A stretch of 64,000 nucleotides of DNA from NCBI GenBank assembly GCA_963693305.1, contig OY855916.1, positions 11,104,001-11,168,000 on the forward strand. Reading direction: 5' to 3'. The stretch is from Meandrina meandrites (taxonomy: Eukaryota > Cnidaria > Anthozoa > Scleractinia > Meandrinidae). Position 1 is the first letter of the stretch. Every line of letters begins with the position of its first letter. Below the pieces are notes generated by a model, which was not told the origin of the DNA, did not search any database, and saw nothing but the letters and a program-made list of their open reading frames with translations. A program made the position numbers and the translations under genes. Shown here piece after piece: positions 13,401 to 22,629 of the stretch.

Positions 13401-13703
13401 AAGGGCAGTTCGATCGAGCCACGTCGGCACACGTGAAAATTAACTTACCTGTCCTATACCAAGAAATTGAAACGACGGAAATCTGCAAAAGATAAAGACA
13501 ATACATATGATCATGTATCCGTCCCTTCGCCACAAATCACAGCTCTTAGTATAGTCACAGAGACTATCATTATTATCAAATTGACCTTACTTGAATGTTG
13601 TCAACACAGTCTTGTTAATTACGACGATCAGAAATGAACAAACGCCGTAAAACACTGCAGTGGCTATCCTAAACAAGACCGAAGATCGTCTCCCATCCGC
13701 CAT
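3123..13703 (-). CDS. SLC35D: Nucleotide-sugar transporter, SLC35D family (13 exons)
   Basis: Predicted 326-aa multipass Golgi/ER transporter that would exchange cytosolic nucleotide sugars (UDP-sugars in vertebrate SLC35D1/D2 and fly fringe connection) for luminal nucleotide monophosphate. Coding exons in transcript order: 13591-13703, 13449-13482, 12136-12222, 10334-10401, 8743-8814, 8356-8424, 8045-8115, 7437-7468, 5998-6090, 5170-5237, 4465-4543, 3906-3988, 3123-3234. Phases agree at every junction and the total is 981 nt. Family signatures are [14 protein letters not shown] (~19-32), [20 protein letters not shown] (~102-113), [34 protein letters not shown] and [14 protein letters not shown]. 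Length is typical. The intron after exon 8 uses a GC donor (gcaagt). Residue 249 is Ala where CTQ[Y]NSA is usual. The D1/D2 assignment is unresolved. Divergent from TMEM59. Confidence 0.95.
6290..6566 (-). mobile_element. tRNA-derived SINE, copy 1
   Basis: Read on the minus strand, the head is GGAGGCACGGTGACCTAATGG followed by a GGACTCGAGC word. These resemble A and B boxes of a tRNA-type pol III promoter. The same family recurs at about 14770-14930 and 59838-60083. It lies in an SLC35D intron, in the same orientation as the host gene. Confidence 0.65.
7372..7412. repeat. (GAT)n microsatellite
   Basis: About thirteen GAT units run continuously, inside an SLC35D intron and only 24 bp from the 32-nt exon 8 whose donor is GC. 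A triplet array this close to a weak splice site could vary in length between alleles. Confidence 0.9.
8955..9718. mobile_element. Possible TIR element (CAGGGCTTGAAAAA ends)
   Basis: The left end CAGGGCTTGAAAAA and right end TTTTTCAAGCCCTG are inverted copies ~760 bp apart in an SLC35D intron. No coding region is visible between them. The target-site duplication is not clear. Confidence 0.4.
10546..10651. repeat. ~37-bp arm palindrome (hairpin MITE)
   Basis: Arms 10546-10582 and about 10614-10651 are inverted near-identical copies starting GTTCAATTTTAT, separated by ~31 bp. Transcribed through the SLC35D intron, it would fold into a long hairpin. Confidence 0.65.
11434..11959. mobile_element. 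TTAA-flanked MITE with long inverted arms
   Basis: The ends read TTAA-AGTGCCCCTG and CAGGGGCACTT-TTAA. Inverted similarity continues inward for over 200 bp, for example GAAAGTGACATCAAAGGCT against AGCCTTTGACTACACTTTC. It is non-coding and lies in an SLC35D intron. TTAA target duplications are characteristic of piggyBac-type transposition; the family itself is not proven. Confidence 0.65.
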
Positions 13704-13970
13704 AACGCTTCTTGGAGTAGCTACTCGACGGCTTTCTTATATTGTTGACTGAACTGCTAATGTAAAATGTATATTCTATTTAGACTTCTTGAATAAATAT
13801 CATTAATCCACCGAAAAATGTCTTGGAGACCAGTTGGAATGGCCGCCATATTAAAATTTTATTTGAAGTAAACAGTGACACCGCTGGCTCAAAAACCTGT
13901 TTTTCACGCTCAAGTCACGTGACGGCATTAAAAAAGCTGTGTTCATTTCTGAGGAGGAAACAAAACAAAG
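13704..13970. promoter_or_regulatory. Probable bidirectional SLC35D/TMEM59 promoter
   Basis: Only 267 bp separate the SLC35D start codon (minus) from the TMEM59 start codon (plus), so one interval must serve both. It contains GCCGCCATATT at 13842-13852 (YY1-like) and GTCACGTGAC at 13914-13923, and no good TATA box near either start. Divergence is seen in the sequence; shared regulation is inferred. Confidence 0.7.
13914..13923. promoter_or_regulatory. GTCACGTGAC palindrome (CLEAR/E-box type)
   Basis: A perfect 10-bp palindrome 47 bp upstream of the TMEM59 ATG. The sequence equals the consensus described for TFEB-type CLEAR elements and is also a USF-type E-box. Function here is inferred from position only. 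Confidence 0.5.
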
Positions 13971-16075
13971 ATGGCTGAAAGACAGCAATGTTTAATCCTT
14001 TTGTCTGCCCTGGTTTTACTCTCTTTCGTAGAGTGCAGCTTTTCAGATGAATCCACAGGTATCTTAGATGAGTGTAAGGAGAGCTGCGAGCGAAGCTACC
14101 CGTTACATACATACCCGAAGGTAATGTTCCAAACTTATAAATTATGAACACGTTTGCTTGTAATACTCGCAACATCACTTCTCCATTGTTGCGTGAAACC
14201 AGCCATGCGGCAACTTACAGAAAACGCAGGGAAAGGAGCAAAAAAACAGGGCTATTTTACTCCCTTTAGTCTGTTTCACTTAAATGTTATTAATTTCTTT
14301 GATGATCTATTTAGGAAGAGCCTTTTCTTGCTTGTAAACAAGGGTGCCGCTTATCAGTAATCGCTCAACTGAAGGCGAGGAATAGCGAAAATTTTACTCA
14401 GGCGTGCCTAACAGGTAAGCGTGCTTGTATTGTCGACTATTTGAATTCTGTTGCTTTCTGTTATGACATACTATGTCTTACTATTTCTTACAAATTAAAC
14501 ACTACTGAAGCTTTAAATTTAATATTTTATAAAGAACACAAATTTATTTATGTTAATTCAGGAAGTCTCATGTGATGCGAATTTTTCAACAGCAACTTCG
14601 TTGCTTAGATATTCTTTGTAGCTTCAATATAAAGTAGTTTAGTAGTTTTCCCACTGTTAACTGTGCCCCTTTGTGAACCAGTTTTAATTTCTCTGTACAT
14701 TTCCTTAACTTTATAAATTGAAAAAGATCGATTTTTTAAACTGTATTCCGTGTTGCATGTTACTAGTGTACACAGGTGTTACCCCCAGCAGTAAATTCGC
14801 CAGTACCCATTTTAAGAGAGGCACTATGAGGGTAAAGTGTCTTGCCCAAGAACACAACACAATGACCCTGGTCAGCGCTCAAACCCGGACTGCTCGATCT
14901 GAAGTCCAGCGCACTACATGGTACATGTACCTCTGGTGTTACATTCTGTACTGTAAGCTTATCTCTAAATTTCCAAATCAACAGTTGTTTATTGTAAGGT
15001 AACAAACAAGTTATTGATCAATGATCGATGATGGCATTTGTGACAAGACTTGAAGATGAGAGAAACGAGAATACAGTAAAGAAACAAAACAAAAAACAAA
15101 CACGATACCAGCAATGATACATGAGCACGTGCATGTTGACTGTTATTAAAAATATGTACAGTGTATTACTTTTTGTTTTTGATCATCAATCTCATCATCA
15201 GAGTTTTTGTTTACATTTGTCTTTGTGTCCTTGGTTGTGTGATCTGCATCACAGTTCTTGTATCCTAATTGTTGTTCTTCTCTCAGTTTGTGCACTCATT
15301 ACAATAGTGTCATCATCAGTGTTTTTGTTTACATTTTTCTCTGTGTCCATAGATGTAGTTGTGTGATCTGCATCACAGAACTTTTGGTATCCTAACTGTC
15401 GTTCTTGTATATCTGTACACGATGACGTAATTGTCATAAGACCGAAAGTGTTTCTGGGACATGTTGAATATTATTATTTTCTATGGGAAGCCATATTGAA
15501 ATTTTGTACAAAGTGAATCCTTCGAAATCCTTGTAATCCTCGGGATAATGAGCCTGAGACAGCTGTAATCTTAAGGAGAAGAGCCTATAGAATCCAGAAT
15601 AAATACAGTCCGGAAGGAATTCTTGTACATATATCTCTCACAGTGCACTCAGCCTCACACACGAGGTCTGTTTTGGCCAGAAAAATGAAAAAACAAATCC
15701 ATACTCTGATAATTTGCATGTACTATGTCTTGTAGCTTTGCAGATCTCCATGTACGTAGTGTACATGTATCTGATTTCCCTTTTCTCAATTTAATAAAAA
15801 TTATCATAACCTTTCTCTTAAGTATTGCTATTGTGAGAAGAAATTTGATGTTGGTTCCTTATGCAAGTAAAATGAGGAACTTGCTACTCAGTGATTTTCT
15901 CCCAGATACACTGTAAAGAAGGGTATCCAGTCAGTTTGCACCCAAGGACGATTTGTATTCAGTCAATTCCTACCCTTATTTACATGTAGATGATTTGTAC
16001 TTAACTTTTGGTCAGTTCATGCGTAACCCTCTGGTTGATTTGTGCACTTATCATACTGGCCCCAGTTGTTCAAAG

Positions 16076-16107
<32 letters not shown>

Positions 16108-16149
16108 CTCCAGTGAATCGCATAGTTTGCTTTGCCAACACTTATCCAC

Positions 16150-16186
<37 letters not shown>

Positions 16187-18770
16187 TTTTGAACAACTGA
16201 GGCCTGACGTACATGTTAGTTTAATAAAACTAATAAACTGCAGAATATTGCCACCATACTTTCACTTTTGTGTCAACTACCCTAGGGAGTGACAAAAATT
16301 GAATATTTCTCATTCTTTAAGCATGAGCAAAAAGTGACTAGCAAACTACCCGTTGGTGAAACCACACAGCTCCAAAATGGCCAGTAACCATTCAAAGCAA
16401 ATAACCTTGGCCTCTATTTATAGTGGACTTTGCTTAATTTAACACAATACTAATAGCATGAACAACGATACTGTTTTGTACAAATCAACTTGATAATATG
16501 ATTAGCTAGTATGAAACAACTACCAGGGGCAAATCCAGGATTTTTATTAGGAGGGGGTGCACATAGTCACATAGTTTTCTTTTTGCAGAATCAGAGTTGT
16601 ATTAGAAAGTGGCCCGGTCATCTCAGGGGGGTGCGCATCCCCTGCACCCTACCCCTAGATCCACCCCTGACTAAATTGTGTGTGTGCATTGTCCTAAATG
16701 TAGTTGGATATGAATCGACTAAGCATGAAACATCTGTAGGTACAAAATGACTCGTAAGCTAAAAGAAGTAGCTTGCATCTATTTACATGTGGGTGTATTT
16801 TCAGGTTGTCAGGAAAGTTATGACGACAGTGAAAGCTGTTATGCTTGTCTTGTTGGATGCAAGTCACAAAATCCCATCCCATCACCGGAAACATACTTAG
16901 AGGTGACTGTCAATCATTATTAGAATATGTAATTTACACATACTTGATAAGACATGTATTATAATTATGAACTGTGGATTAATGATGAAATGAATGAAAT
17001 GATCCTTGCAGTGTGTAAGCAATTTAAGCAATTAAGGGAAAATTAATATTTTAATCCCCTTGGGCATCCCATAATCAGCTATTGAAACAATAGAATTCAA
17101 AATGGCTGCTGCATTGGTGAAAACATCTGTTTGACCTGGATAGAGGACCAGCATGAACACCAGCTACATGTGCATGTACATGTAGGGCTGATGTGGCTTT
17201 CCCTCTAAATATTATACCGTAAAATTCTGGTTATAAGCCCTCGGCAGATACAACTTCGTAAAGGGTTTTGGGTGGGCTTATTTATGGAGGGGCTTATATC
17301 CAGGGAAGGGGGGGGGGGGGGGGGAGCTTACAAGTGGAATAAAAAAATAAACATTTCGAAACAAGCCACAGCAGTGTTGATCGAAATACATTATTTTTTA
17401 AATTAAAAAGTCATAATAAAACAATATTATTTTAGCCTGTTAAGTACTGTCATCCAGAAGAGGTGCGCTTTACGGTACTTTGTTAGCCTACAGTACCGCC
17501 CAGTACAGTACCTTCCTACAGTACCTACATCCATGAATACTGTACTTACTGATTACTTTAGGATAAGATGCCCGATCAGTGGAGTTTCAGGACTTACATG
17601 GTGTATGTGTACCCAGTACTGGATGTGAGCAAGTACTGTCACGGCTTCATGAACAGAGTTGGGTATTACTACAGGATGTCGACATCTTATTATTACAGCT
17701 ATGGGGATGGTGATAGTGTCATAGTTGAAATCAATGAGCAGCCACAGCAGTTTATCAGTGTTCAAAAATTTGATGAAGTGGATTTCGTGGAGAATGACGA
17801 AGCACAAGATAGCAATTACAGTGGTGAGAGTCCAAAGCTACTTACAGAATTACAGTGTACATGTAGCAGTATTTTACAGAACAAAACAATGTATTAAAAC
17901 ATCCCAGCCTACAAGAGTCCTCTCAGACTCTATATAGACTTCTTCTAATCCAAGCGTGACCACAGGCAAATTATTTATTTTTCGGTTCAGCTCGTCAGCG
18001 TACTTGTTCTGCATTACATACTGTACACAAGTATAATGGGTGTTATTCTATTTTTCTAGATGAAAGTGATGCTTCCTACTCTGATGCCGTTGTTCACAGA
18101 GGACGGCAGTGGTTGCAGTGTGTTTCACAGCGTTCTGGGCTTCCTTTCTGGTTCCTGACATCTACCCTTTTCTTCTCCATTTTCTTCCTAATGTGGCTCT
18201 GTTGTGCTACAGCCACCACAGCACCAAAAGGAAAGGGCAAGGTACAGTGCACCCTTACAATAATACTGAAAAGATTCAAAAGTAATGACCTCTCCTTGTG
18301 TTATTCTACATGTACATTAAAAGTACAAACATTCGAAAGGGTGGATGTTTCTACATGTACCAAATGGGTGACAAAGTTGTTAAAAAAAGATTGTTGTTTT
18401 GACCAAACGGGTGACCAAGCTGCTCAAACAGATTGATGTTTTTACTGACCATTCAAACAAATGGAAATTTACATGTATTCCAAACCGTGAACGGAATTCT
18501 GTTTGAAAACGGAAAGCTATTGGTGTACATGTACATGTATGTTTTCCTGTGAAAGGTTGCAATTTATTAATTTTCTGAATTTCTTCTCAGTGATGTTACT
18601 GTTCATTGACATCAAACTCCCTTTCTTTTATCAAGGCTGCTGTTGTTGGAGAACTCTTGTTTTTGGATGATGACAGCTTGCTAGAGAAGATGCCGCTGGT
18701 TAAAGCTGATGAGAAGGATGATGCAGGCCCTCTTCCTGTCAAAGTTCACATCGATGCAACAACTTTGTGA
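13971..18770 (+). CDS. TMEM59: Transmembrane protein 59 homologue (6 exons)
   Basis: Predicted 308-aa type I membrane protein of Golgi, endosomes and lysosomes. Vertebrate TMEM59 modulates glycosylation and trafficking of client proteins and recruits autophagy machinery. Exons: 13971-14120, 14315-14414, 16805-16902, 17562-17823, 18060-18241, 18636-18770, with matching phases and total 927 nt. Visible parts are a signal peptide (~1-21), a luminal region with paired cysteines (DECKESCERSYPLHTYPK, ACKQGCRLS, CYACLVGCKSQNP), one membrane helix at about 233-256 ending MWLCCATAT, and a cytosolic tail with AGPLPVKV, which matches the vertebrate tail. YPLHTYPK is the strongest anchor. The tail after 257 has no Tyr or Trp, so the vertebrate ATG16L1-binding pattern is not recognisable. 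Intron 2 carries a SINE fragment, a tandem duplication and two MITEs. Confidence 0.95.
14770..14930 (-). mobile_element. SINE fragment, copy 2
   Basis: Shares GTTACCCCCAGCAGTAAATT, AGAGAGGCACTATGAG and GTCTTGCCCAAGAACACAAC with the 6290-6566 and 59838-60083 copies. The tRNA-like head is degraded after the CAGCGCACTA word. It lies in TMEM59 intron 2, opposite to the gene. Confidence 0.55.
15193..15415. repeat. Two-unit tandem duplication, ~118-bp period
   Basis: CATCATCAG.GTTTTTGTTTACATTT starts at 15193 and again at 15311. Both copies continue through TGTGATCTGCATCACAG and TATCCTAA.TGT.GTTCTT. Non-coding, inside TMEM59 intron 2. It produces artefactual overlapping reading frames on both strands. 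Confidence 0.75.
16058..16203. mobile_element. Palindromic MITE (GGCC..CAGTTGTTCAAA)
   Basis: The 146-bp element is nearly a perfect inverted repeat: CAGTTGTTCAAAGGGTGGATA at the left and its complement at the right. The internal GATAAATCACT words are also mirrored. It lies in TMEM59 intron 2. Confidence 0.75.
16524..16669. mobile_element. Short TIR element (CAGGGGC ends)
   Basis: Starts CAGGGGCAAATCCAGGAT and ends ATCCACCCCTG, imperfect inverted termini, with a G-run and a C-run inside. Non-coding, in TMEM59 intron 2, 135 bp before exon 3. Confidence 0.5.
17222..17336. repeat. GGCTTAT repeat with 17-G run
   Basis: Contains GGTTATAAGCCC, GGGCTTATTTATGG and GGGGCTTATATCC words followed by an uninterrupted run of 17 G (17308-17324). 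It looks like a decayed dispersed element in TMEM59 intron 3. Confidence 0.45.
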
Positions 18771-18913
18771 TGAGGACTTTAACAGACGACATCTTCATCA
18801 TTGAGACCTGATTAAAATGGACATCTTTCTGTAGCAGACACCTGGCTGGGGGCATTTCTATTCTGGGAACCTACATGTACACATTATCGGCACTGTGACC
18901 CAGTCACCTTGCT

Positions 18914-18919
18914 AATAAA
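18914..18919 (+). terminator. Proximal AATAAA poly(A) signal of TMEM59
   Basis: AATAAA lies 143 nt after the TMEM59 stop codon, a normal distance for a short 3' UTR isoform. Confidence 0.45.
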
Positions 18920-20443
18920 AGTGACAGCTTCTCCTAAAGTCAGAGCTGTGCTTAAGTGTGTCTGCTTTAGAGGGGTTGAAACAGTATTTATGGTTACATG
19001 TAGTTAGGCACACTTGCACTGATGTACGCAAGTTTTTATCATAACGTAAACAGCACCTGGCGGGAATTTAATTCAGTTGTTTTACAATTACATTTGAAAG
19101 TGTTAATTAAATTGTTATTTTTTTGTAATATCTACATGTACAATATGATATACACTCAAGTCGTCAATGGTACATGTACATGTAGTGTTAAGTTTGGGAT
19201 CCTGCATTATTTCTTATTCTGAATGAAAGTAGAATGTAGCATAGCATCAAAATGGCTGGGACGGTGAAAAGTTGGGTGTAGTTACATGCTAGTCCTTCAA
19301 TGCATTTCAGTTTTCATTCTGTAAATAGATATTAATTAACAAACTAAGGGATCAGTTCATACAGATTAGAAATTCCAAATTTGTAATTCCTTCATATAGT
19401 GTACAGTGTACATGTGGCAATACTTTCTTACAAATTGAGGTACCGGTAATTTTGGGGATTAGGTAGCGAGTGTCAGTCGGGGAAGCGTTGAGTGAGGTGA
19501 TTATTGAAATATTGAAATACTGTAGCTCCATGTAGATATTACTGTTTTTGTAATTATTCTAGCATCATATTTTCTTTACTCAATTTGTGAGGGGAGGGAG
19601 GAGAGGAAGGGGAGGGAGACTTGGGGAAGGGAGGGGTGGGTGTGGAATCTGAGCAAAGTAAATATTTGAGAAAGTGATGTCAGCTTTTTTTCTTACAGAG
19701 GGAAGGGAGGAGAGGGTGGGATTCAGTGGTCGAATCTTAACACATTACGATTTTAGAAAAGTTAAAACTTATAAAACTTAAAGGGTTAGGTCACGTTACT
19801 TGGGCGATTCTGTCACACAAGGTCACATCATTTTCGCTTATCGTATCACGTTATTCTGTCGCGCTGCGTTTCTACAGTAACTGTTCTTTTGGAAAATGGC
19901 TCGAAAATGTTAATTTACCTTTGAAATATTCCGTTGACAAAAAAAAATATGGGTTTTAAGGTGGAAGAGGTACAGATGGACTTGACTTCTGTTTTGATAT
20001 AGCTCAACACTGCTTGACACAAGTTATTTAAATATCAGGCTTGTAGTCCCTCTTGGTTTGTGAGTATTTTCTCTTGTGTTTTCCACAGGGTTTAAAGCAT
20101 TATGTTGAGCTTCATCCAACTAAAACAGTTCTTACAGTATGTAACATATTTCGTATATAAGATATTTGCATAACAGAACGTGACCTAGCCCCGCCTTACT
20201 TTTTTAATGAAGATAATGAATACTTGGTTGCATTTTTAATAGGAAGAACAAGTGCTGTACAGCTCTTAGGAATGTTTTCTCGATTTACAATGTATTAGAG
20301 ATTTTGGTCCAGGCCAGTGAGTTTCAAAATGTTGAAACAGTTTTAAGCTGTGATAAGTTGTACATGATGCATGACTGTAGCCGCTGCCACTCGGGGGACG
20401 TGACCAGTGAATGTGTTAGCGGTTTTGTATTTATGAAAGGTTC

Positions 20444-20449
20444 AATAAA
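20444..20449 (+). terminator. Distal AATAAA poly(A) signal
   Basis: TTCAATAAAACTTTAATAAC is a good distal poly(A) context, ~1.67 kb past the TMEM59 stop. It is the last such signal before the TA-flanked transposon-like element. Confidence 0.4.
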
Positions 20450-20559
20450 ACTTTAATAACCAGTGTGGAATTTGTTTCATAATAATGTCATAGAGACTGA
20501 GATTTCCTCTTGAAAAAAAAAAAACGATTGCGTGCAAATGATACGTAAAATGCTTCATA

Positions 20560-21179
20560 GGCCGTTTGCATTATTACGTCAATGCGCAAAGACTTCTGGT
20601 AGTTGTAGTAAATTTCGCACCAAATAACGACGAAAATGGTATGACGAAATTATCACGCGTAAATTACGCGATGTACAGTAACTTCGAAATATGGAAACAA
20701 ATCTTGAACGAGCGCGTAACTGGGCAAGAAAAAAAAAATTGATAGCATTTTGACATTGATTCATTGTAGAGCAATATTCCCTTTCGTTACTCCCGTCAAA
20801 TTGTAAAATTGTGCATGATTTTTGTACTTTTTATAACGTTGAAATGGCTTTGATCGCGCAACTGAATTCGTCATTTGGTGGAGAAATTTAACCAGGGCGC
20901 GCGTCGGTTGAAAGTAAGAAAAATTGCGCGAAATATCAAGGTAGAAACCACAGCCACAATAGCAGCCTGCAATGTTTCATCCTGCGGTAAAACATACACT
21001 GATGTGGCTTTCCAAGGAAAGCCTATATTTATTTGCATTTTTAGAACTTTTTAAACCAATTCGGCGTGACCTTAGCAAAATAACACACAATCGGCGTTAT
21101 TTGTTCGGCGTTATTTGGCGCGAGCTTTACTACAACTACCAGGGATCTTTGTGCGTTTGACGTCATAATGCAAACGGCC
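20560..21179. mobile_element. 620-bp TA-flanked TIR element
   Basis: The termini GGCCGTTTGCATTAT and ATAATGCAAACGGCC are inverted, flanked on both sides by TA. Inverted similarity continues for ~75 bp, through ACTTCTGGTAGTTGTAGTAAA on the left and TTTACTACAACTACCAGGGAT on the right. The inside is CG-richer (CGCG, GGCGCGCG) and has no transposase. TA duplication suggests Tc1/mariner-type mobilisation; this is inference. Confidence 0.8.
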
Positions 21180-21321
21180 TATTAGCCAGTTAGGAAACGC
21201 AGGCGATGAAAACTCGCCAGTGTAAAAAGGTCGTTCGTCCAATCAAAAACGCGAACGATGAAAGCTTACTAGTTAGCAACATTGTATCGTGATTTCGATT
21301 CTTGTCGAAAAAACCGGCGAC

Positions 21322-21480
21322 ATGGCGAAGACAAATTCGAGGTTTGTGTCTTTGGATGGCTCCATTGAGTCGTTTATTGAACAAAGAAAACGAAACGTTA
21401 CTTTGTTGACAGCGTTTCTTCAAACAGAAGGAGGAACGCGAAGCGAGATTCTGATTTTTCTCCTGCAAATGTATATCCAG
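21322..21480 (+). CDS. Possible first exon, tyrosine-recombinase-like protein fragment
   Basis: From ATG 21322 the frame reads MAKTNSRFVSLDGSIESFIEQ, then RKRNVTLLTAFLQTEGGTR. This resembles the N-terminal DNA-binding part of cnidarian tyrosine-recombinase-like (Crypton-related) proteins, in which a few residues normally join these blocks. The exon could end at 21480 (CCAG|gtatct). An upstream CCAATC box and a CG-rich leader would fit a promoter. No catalytic domain follows; a 20-G run begins 124 bp later. It could be a relic, or exon 1 of a gene I cannot complete. The resemblance is from memory of family patterns and is weak. Confidence 0.3.
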
Positions 21481-21603
21481 GTATCTGAGAGCAGTTATAA
21501 TCCAAACTTTCCCTGGCTCAAGCTCTTGCTGTGCGGGCCCTGACTTGATATAATATTACTATTATTATCAGTAAGTTAAATTTTACGGCCTTTTTTTGTT
21601 TAA

Positions 21604-21623
21604 GGGGGGGGGGGGGGGGGGGG
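21604..21623. repeat. Poly(dG) run, 20 G
   Basis: Uninterrupted G homopolymer, one of four in the window (others 17308-17324, 22575-22594, 55924-55941). Exact length is likely to be unreliable in any assembly. Confidence 0.85.
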
Positions 21624-22084
21624 TCATCTCAAAGATTTAGCCGTTACTAATTAAGAGGGCCACAGTCAAAATTTCTGATAAAAGGGGGTGGGGCATTGCA
21701 TACTGCAGAGACTACCATTCCCTTCTTCGTGAGGAAAAGCCCTGGGGACGAGATTGCAAACATCCCTGCAACTTTCCTCTGACTCGTCATTTTCTTTGTC
21801 TTCACTATCACTACAGCATTTCCTGCCCCTTCATCATTGATTCCTAGAAAGTCCTTAATATGCTCTTGGACGTAAAGAAACAGATTCGGTGGATAGTATT
21901 CCTTTTTCAATAATGAACCATCCTAAGATATTTAACCTTAGAACGTGATAACTTTGAAAGTGCTTCCAGCTTTACATGTAAATTGTTCTTTTTTGGCAAT
22001 TACTTCTGAGAAAGAGGAGCATTTCTCCATGTTGTTTGCATTTCTAGAAGACAATACGCTTTTTAGCCTTTCTTCGGTTCTCTT

Positions 22085-22357
22085 TTAAGACCGTTTTTCC
22101 TTATGTTGTCTGAGTAATGTGTTTGACTGTGAAGTGCCTGTGATCTTTCTCAACTGTTCAGCAAGACTGGCCTCAGTATCTCTTACTTTCTCCTCCACCT
22201 TTAACAGTTTTCCAATAATATCCTCATCAAACTTTCTTGGGTTTACTTGTGTCCTGGTAAAGTGAGAAGACAGATACTTTTGCTTCTTCTCTCTTCTTCT
22301 GGACATACCTTCTGTCACTTTGTTGCTCAACAGAATTTTATCAGAGGGTGCCGACAT
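22085..22357 (-). CDS. Unrecognised 90-codon reading frame, coiled-coil-like
   Basis: An ATG-initiated minus-strand frame, rich in Lys, Glu and Arg. A heptad-like stretch near residues 50-70 (KLLKVEEKVRDTEASLAEQL) could form a coiled coil. I do not recognise the family and see no TATA box, splice continuation or duplicate copy. It may be chance, or an exon of a minus-strand gene whose rest lies in unrecognised sequence to the left. Low certainty. Confidence 0.2.
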   Translation of the reverse strand: MSAPSDKILLSNKVTEGMSRRREKKQKYLSSHFTRTQVNPRKFDEDIIGKLLKVEEKVRDTEASLAEQLRKITGTSQSNTLLRQHKEKRS

Positions 22358-22574
22358 GAGTGCATCTGTGATTTTCTGTTTATTTTTTCTCTAATTAATG
22401 AATAAATCCATCAGAAAAATGGAAAATAATTTACTGACTCACACCAAACACGAAACTACTCACTTTGACGTACTGAGCGATAAACGGCAAACGGTAAAAG
22501 TTTCCTTTTTGCCGTTCGCGCGAAAAATAAACGTGAAGCTTAACCTTAACCTTTCTAATGTTATGACAGGGGAC

Positions 22575-22594
22575 GGGGGGGGGGGGGGGGGGGG
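22575..22594. repeat. Poly(dG) run, 20 G
   Basis: Uninterrupted 20-G tract just after a region with a small inverted CGGCAAACGG / TTTTTGCCG motif (about 22492-22523). Confidence 0.85.
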
Positions 22595-22629
22595 TAGAAA
22601 AAATGTGTCTTACACGTTTAGGGGGTCAT

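Larger units (their letters stand above)
18771..20470 (+). other. Probable TMEM59 3' UTR / downstream flank
   Basis: No coding sequence. A purine block at 19590-19645 has many GGG/GGGG runs. A second AATAAA at 20444-20449, followed by TTTAATAA, could close a ~1.7-kb 3' UTR. Several TACATGTA words occur. Transcript data would be needed to assign it. Confidence 0.45.

Noticed and set aside
15121..15437. Overlapping hydrophobic frames on both strands
   Set aside because: They translate a 118-bp tandem duplication in TMEM59 intron 2.
17553..17807. Minus-strand 84-codon frame
   Set aside because: Antisense shadow of TMEM59 exon 4.
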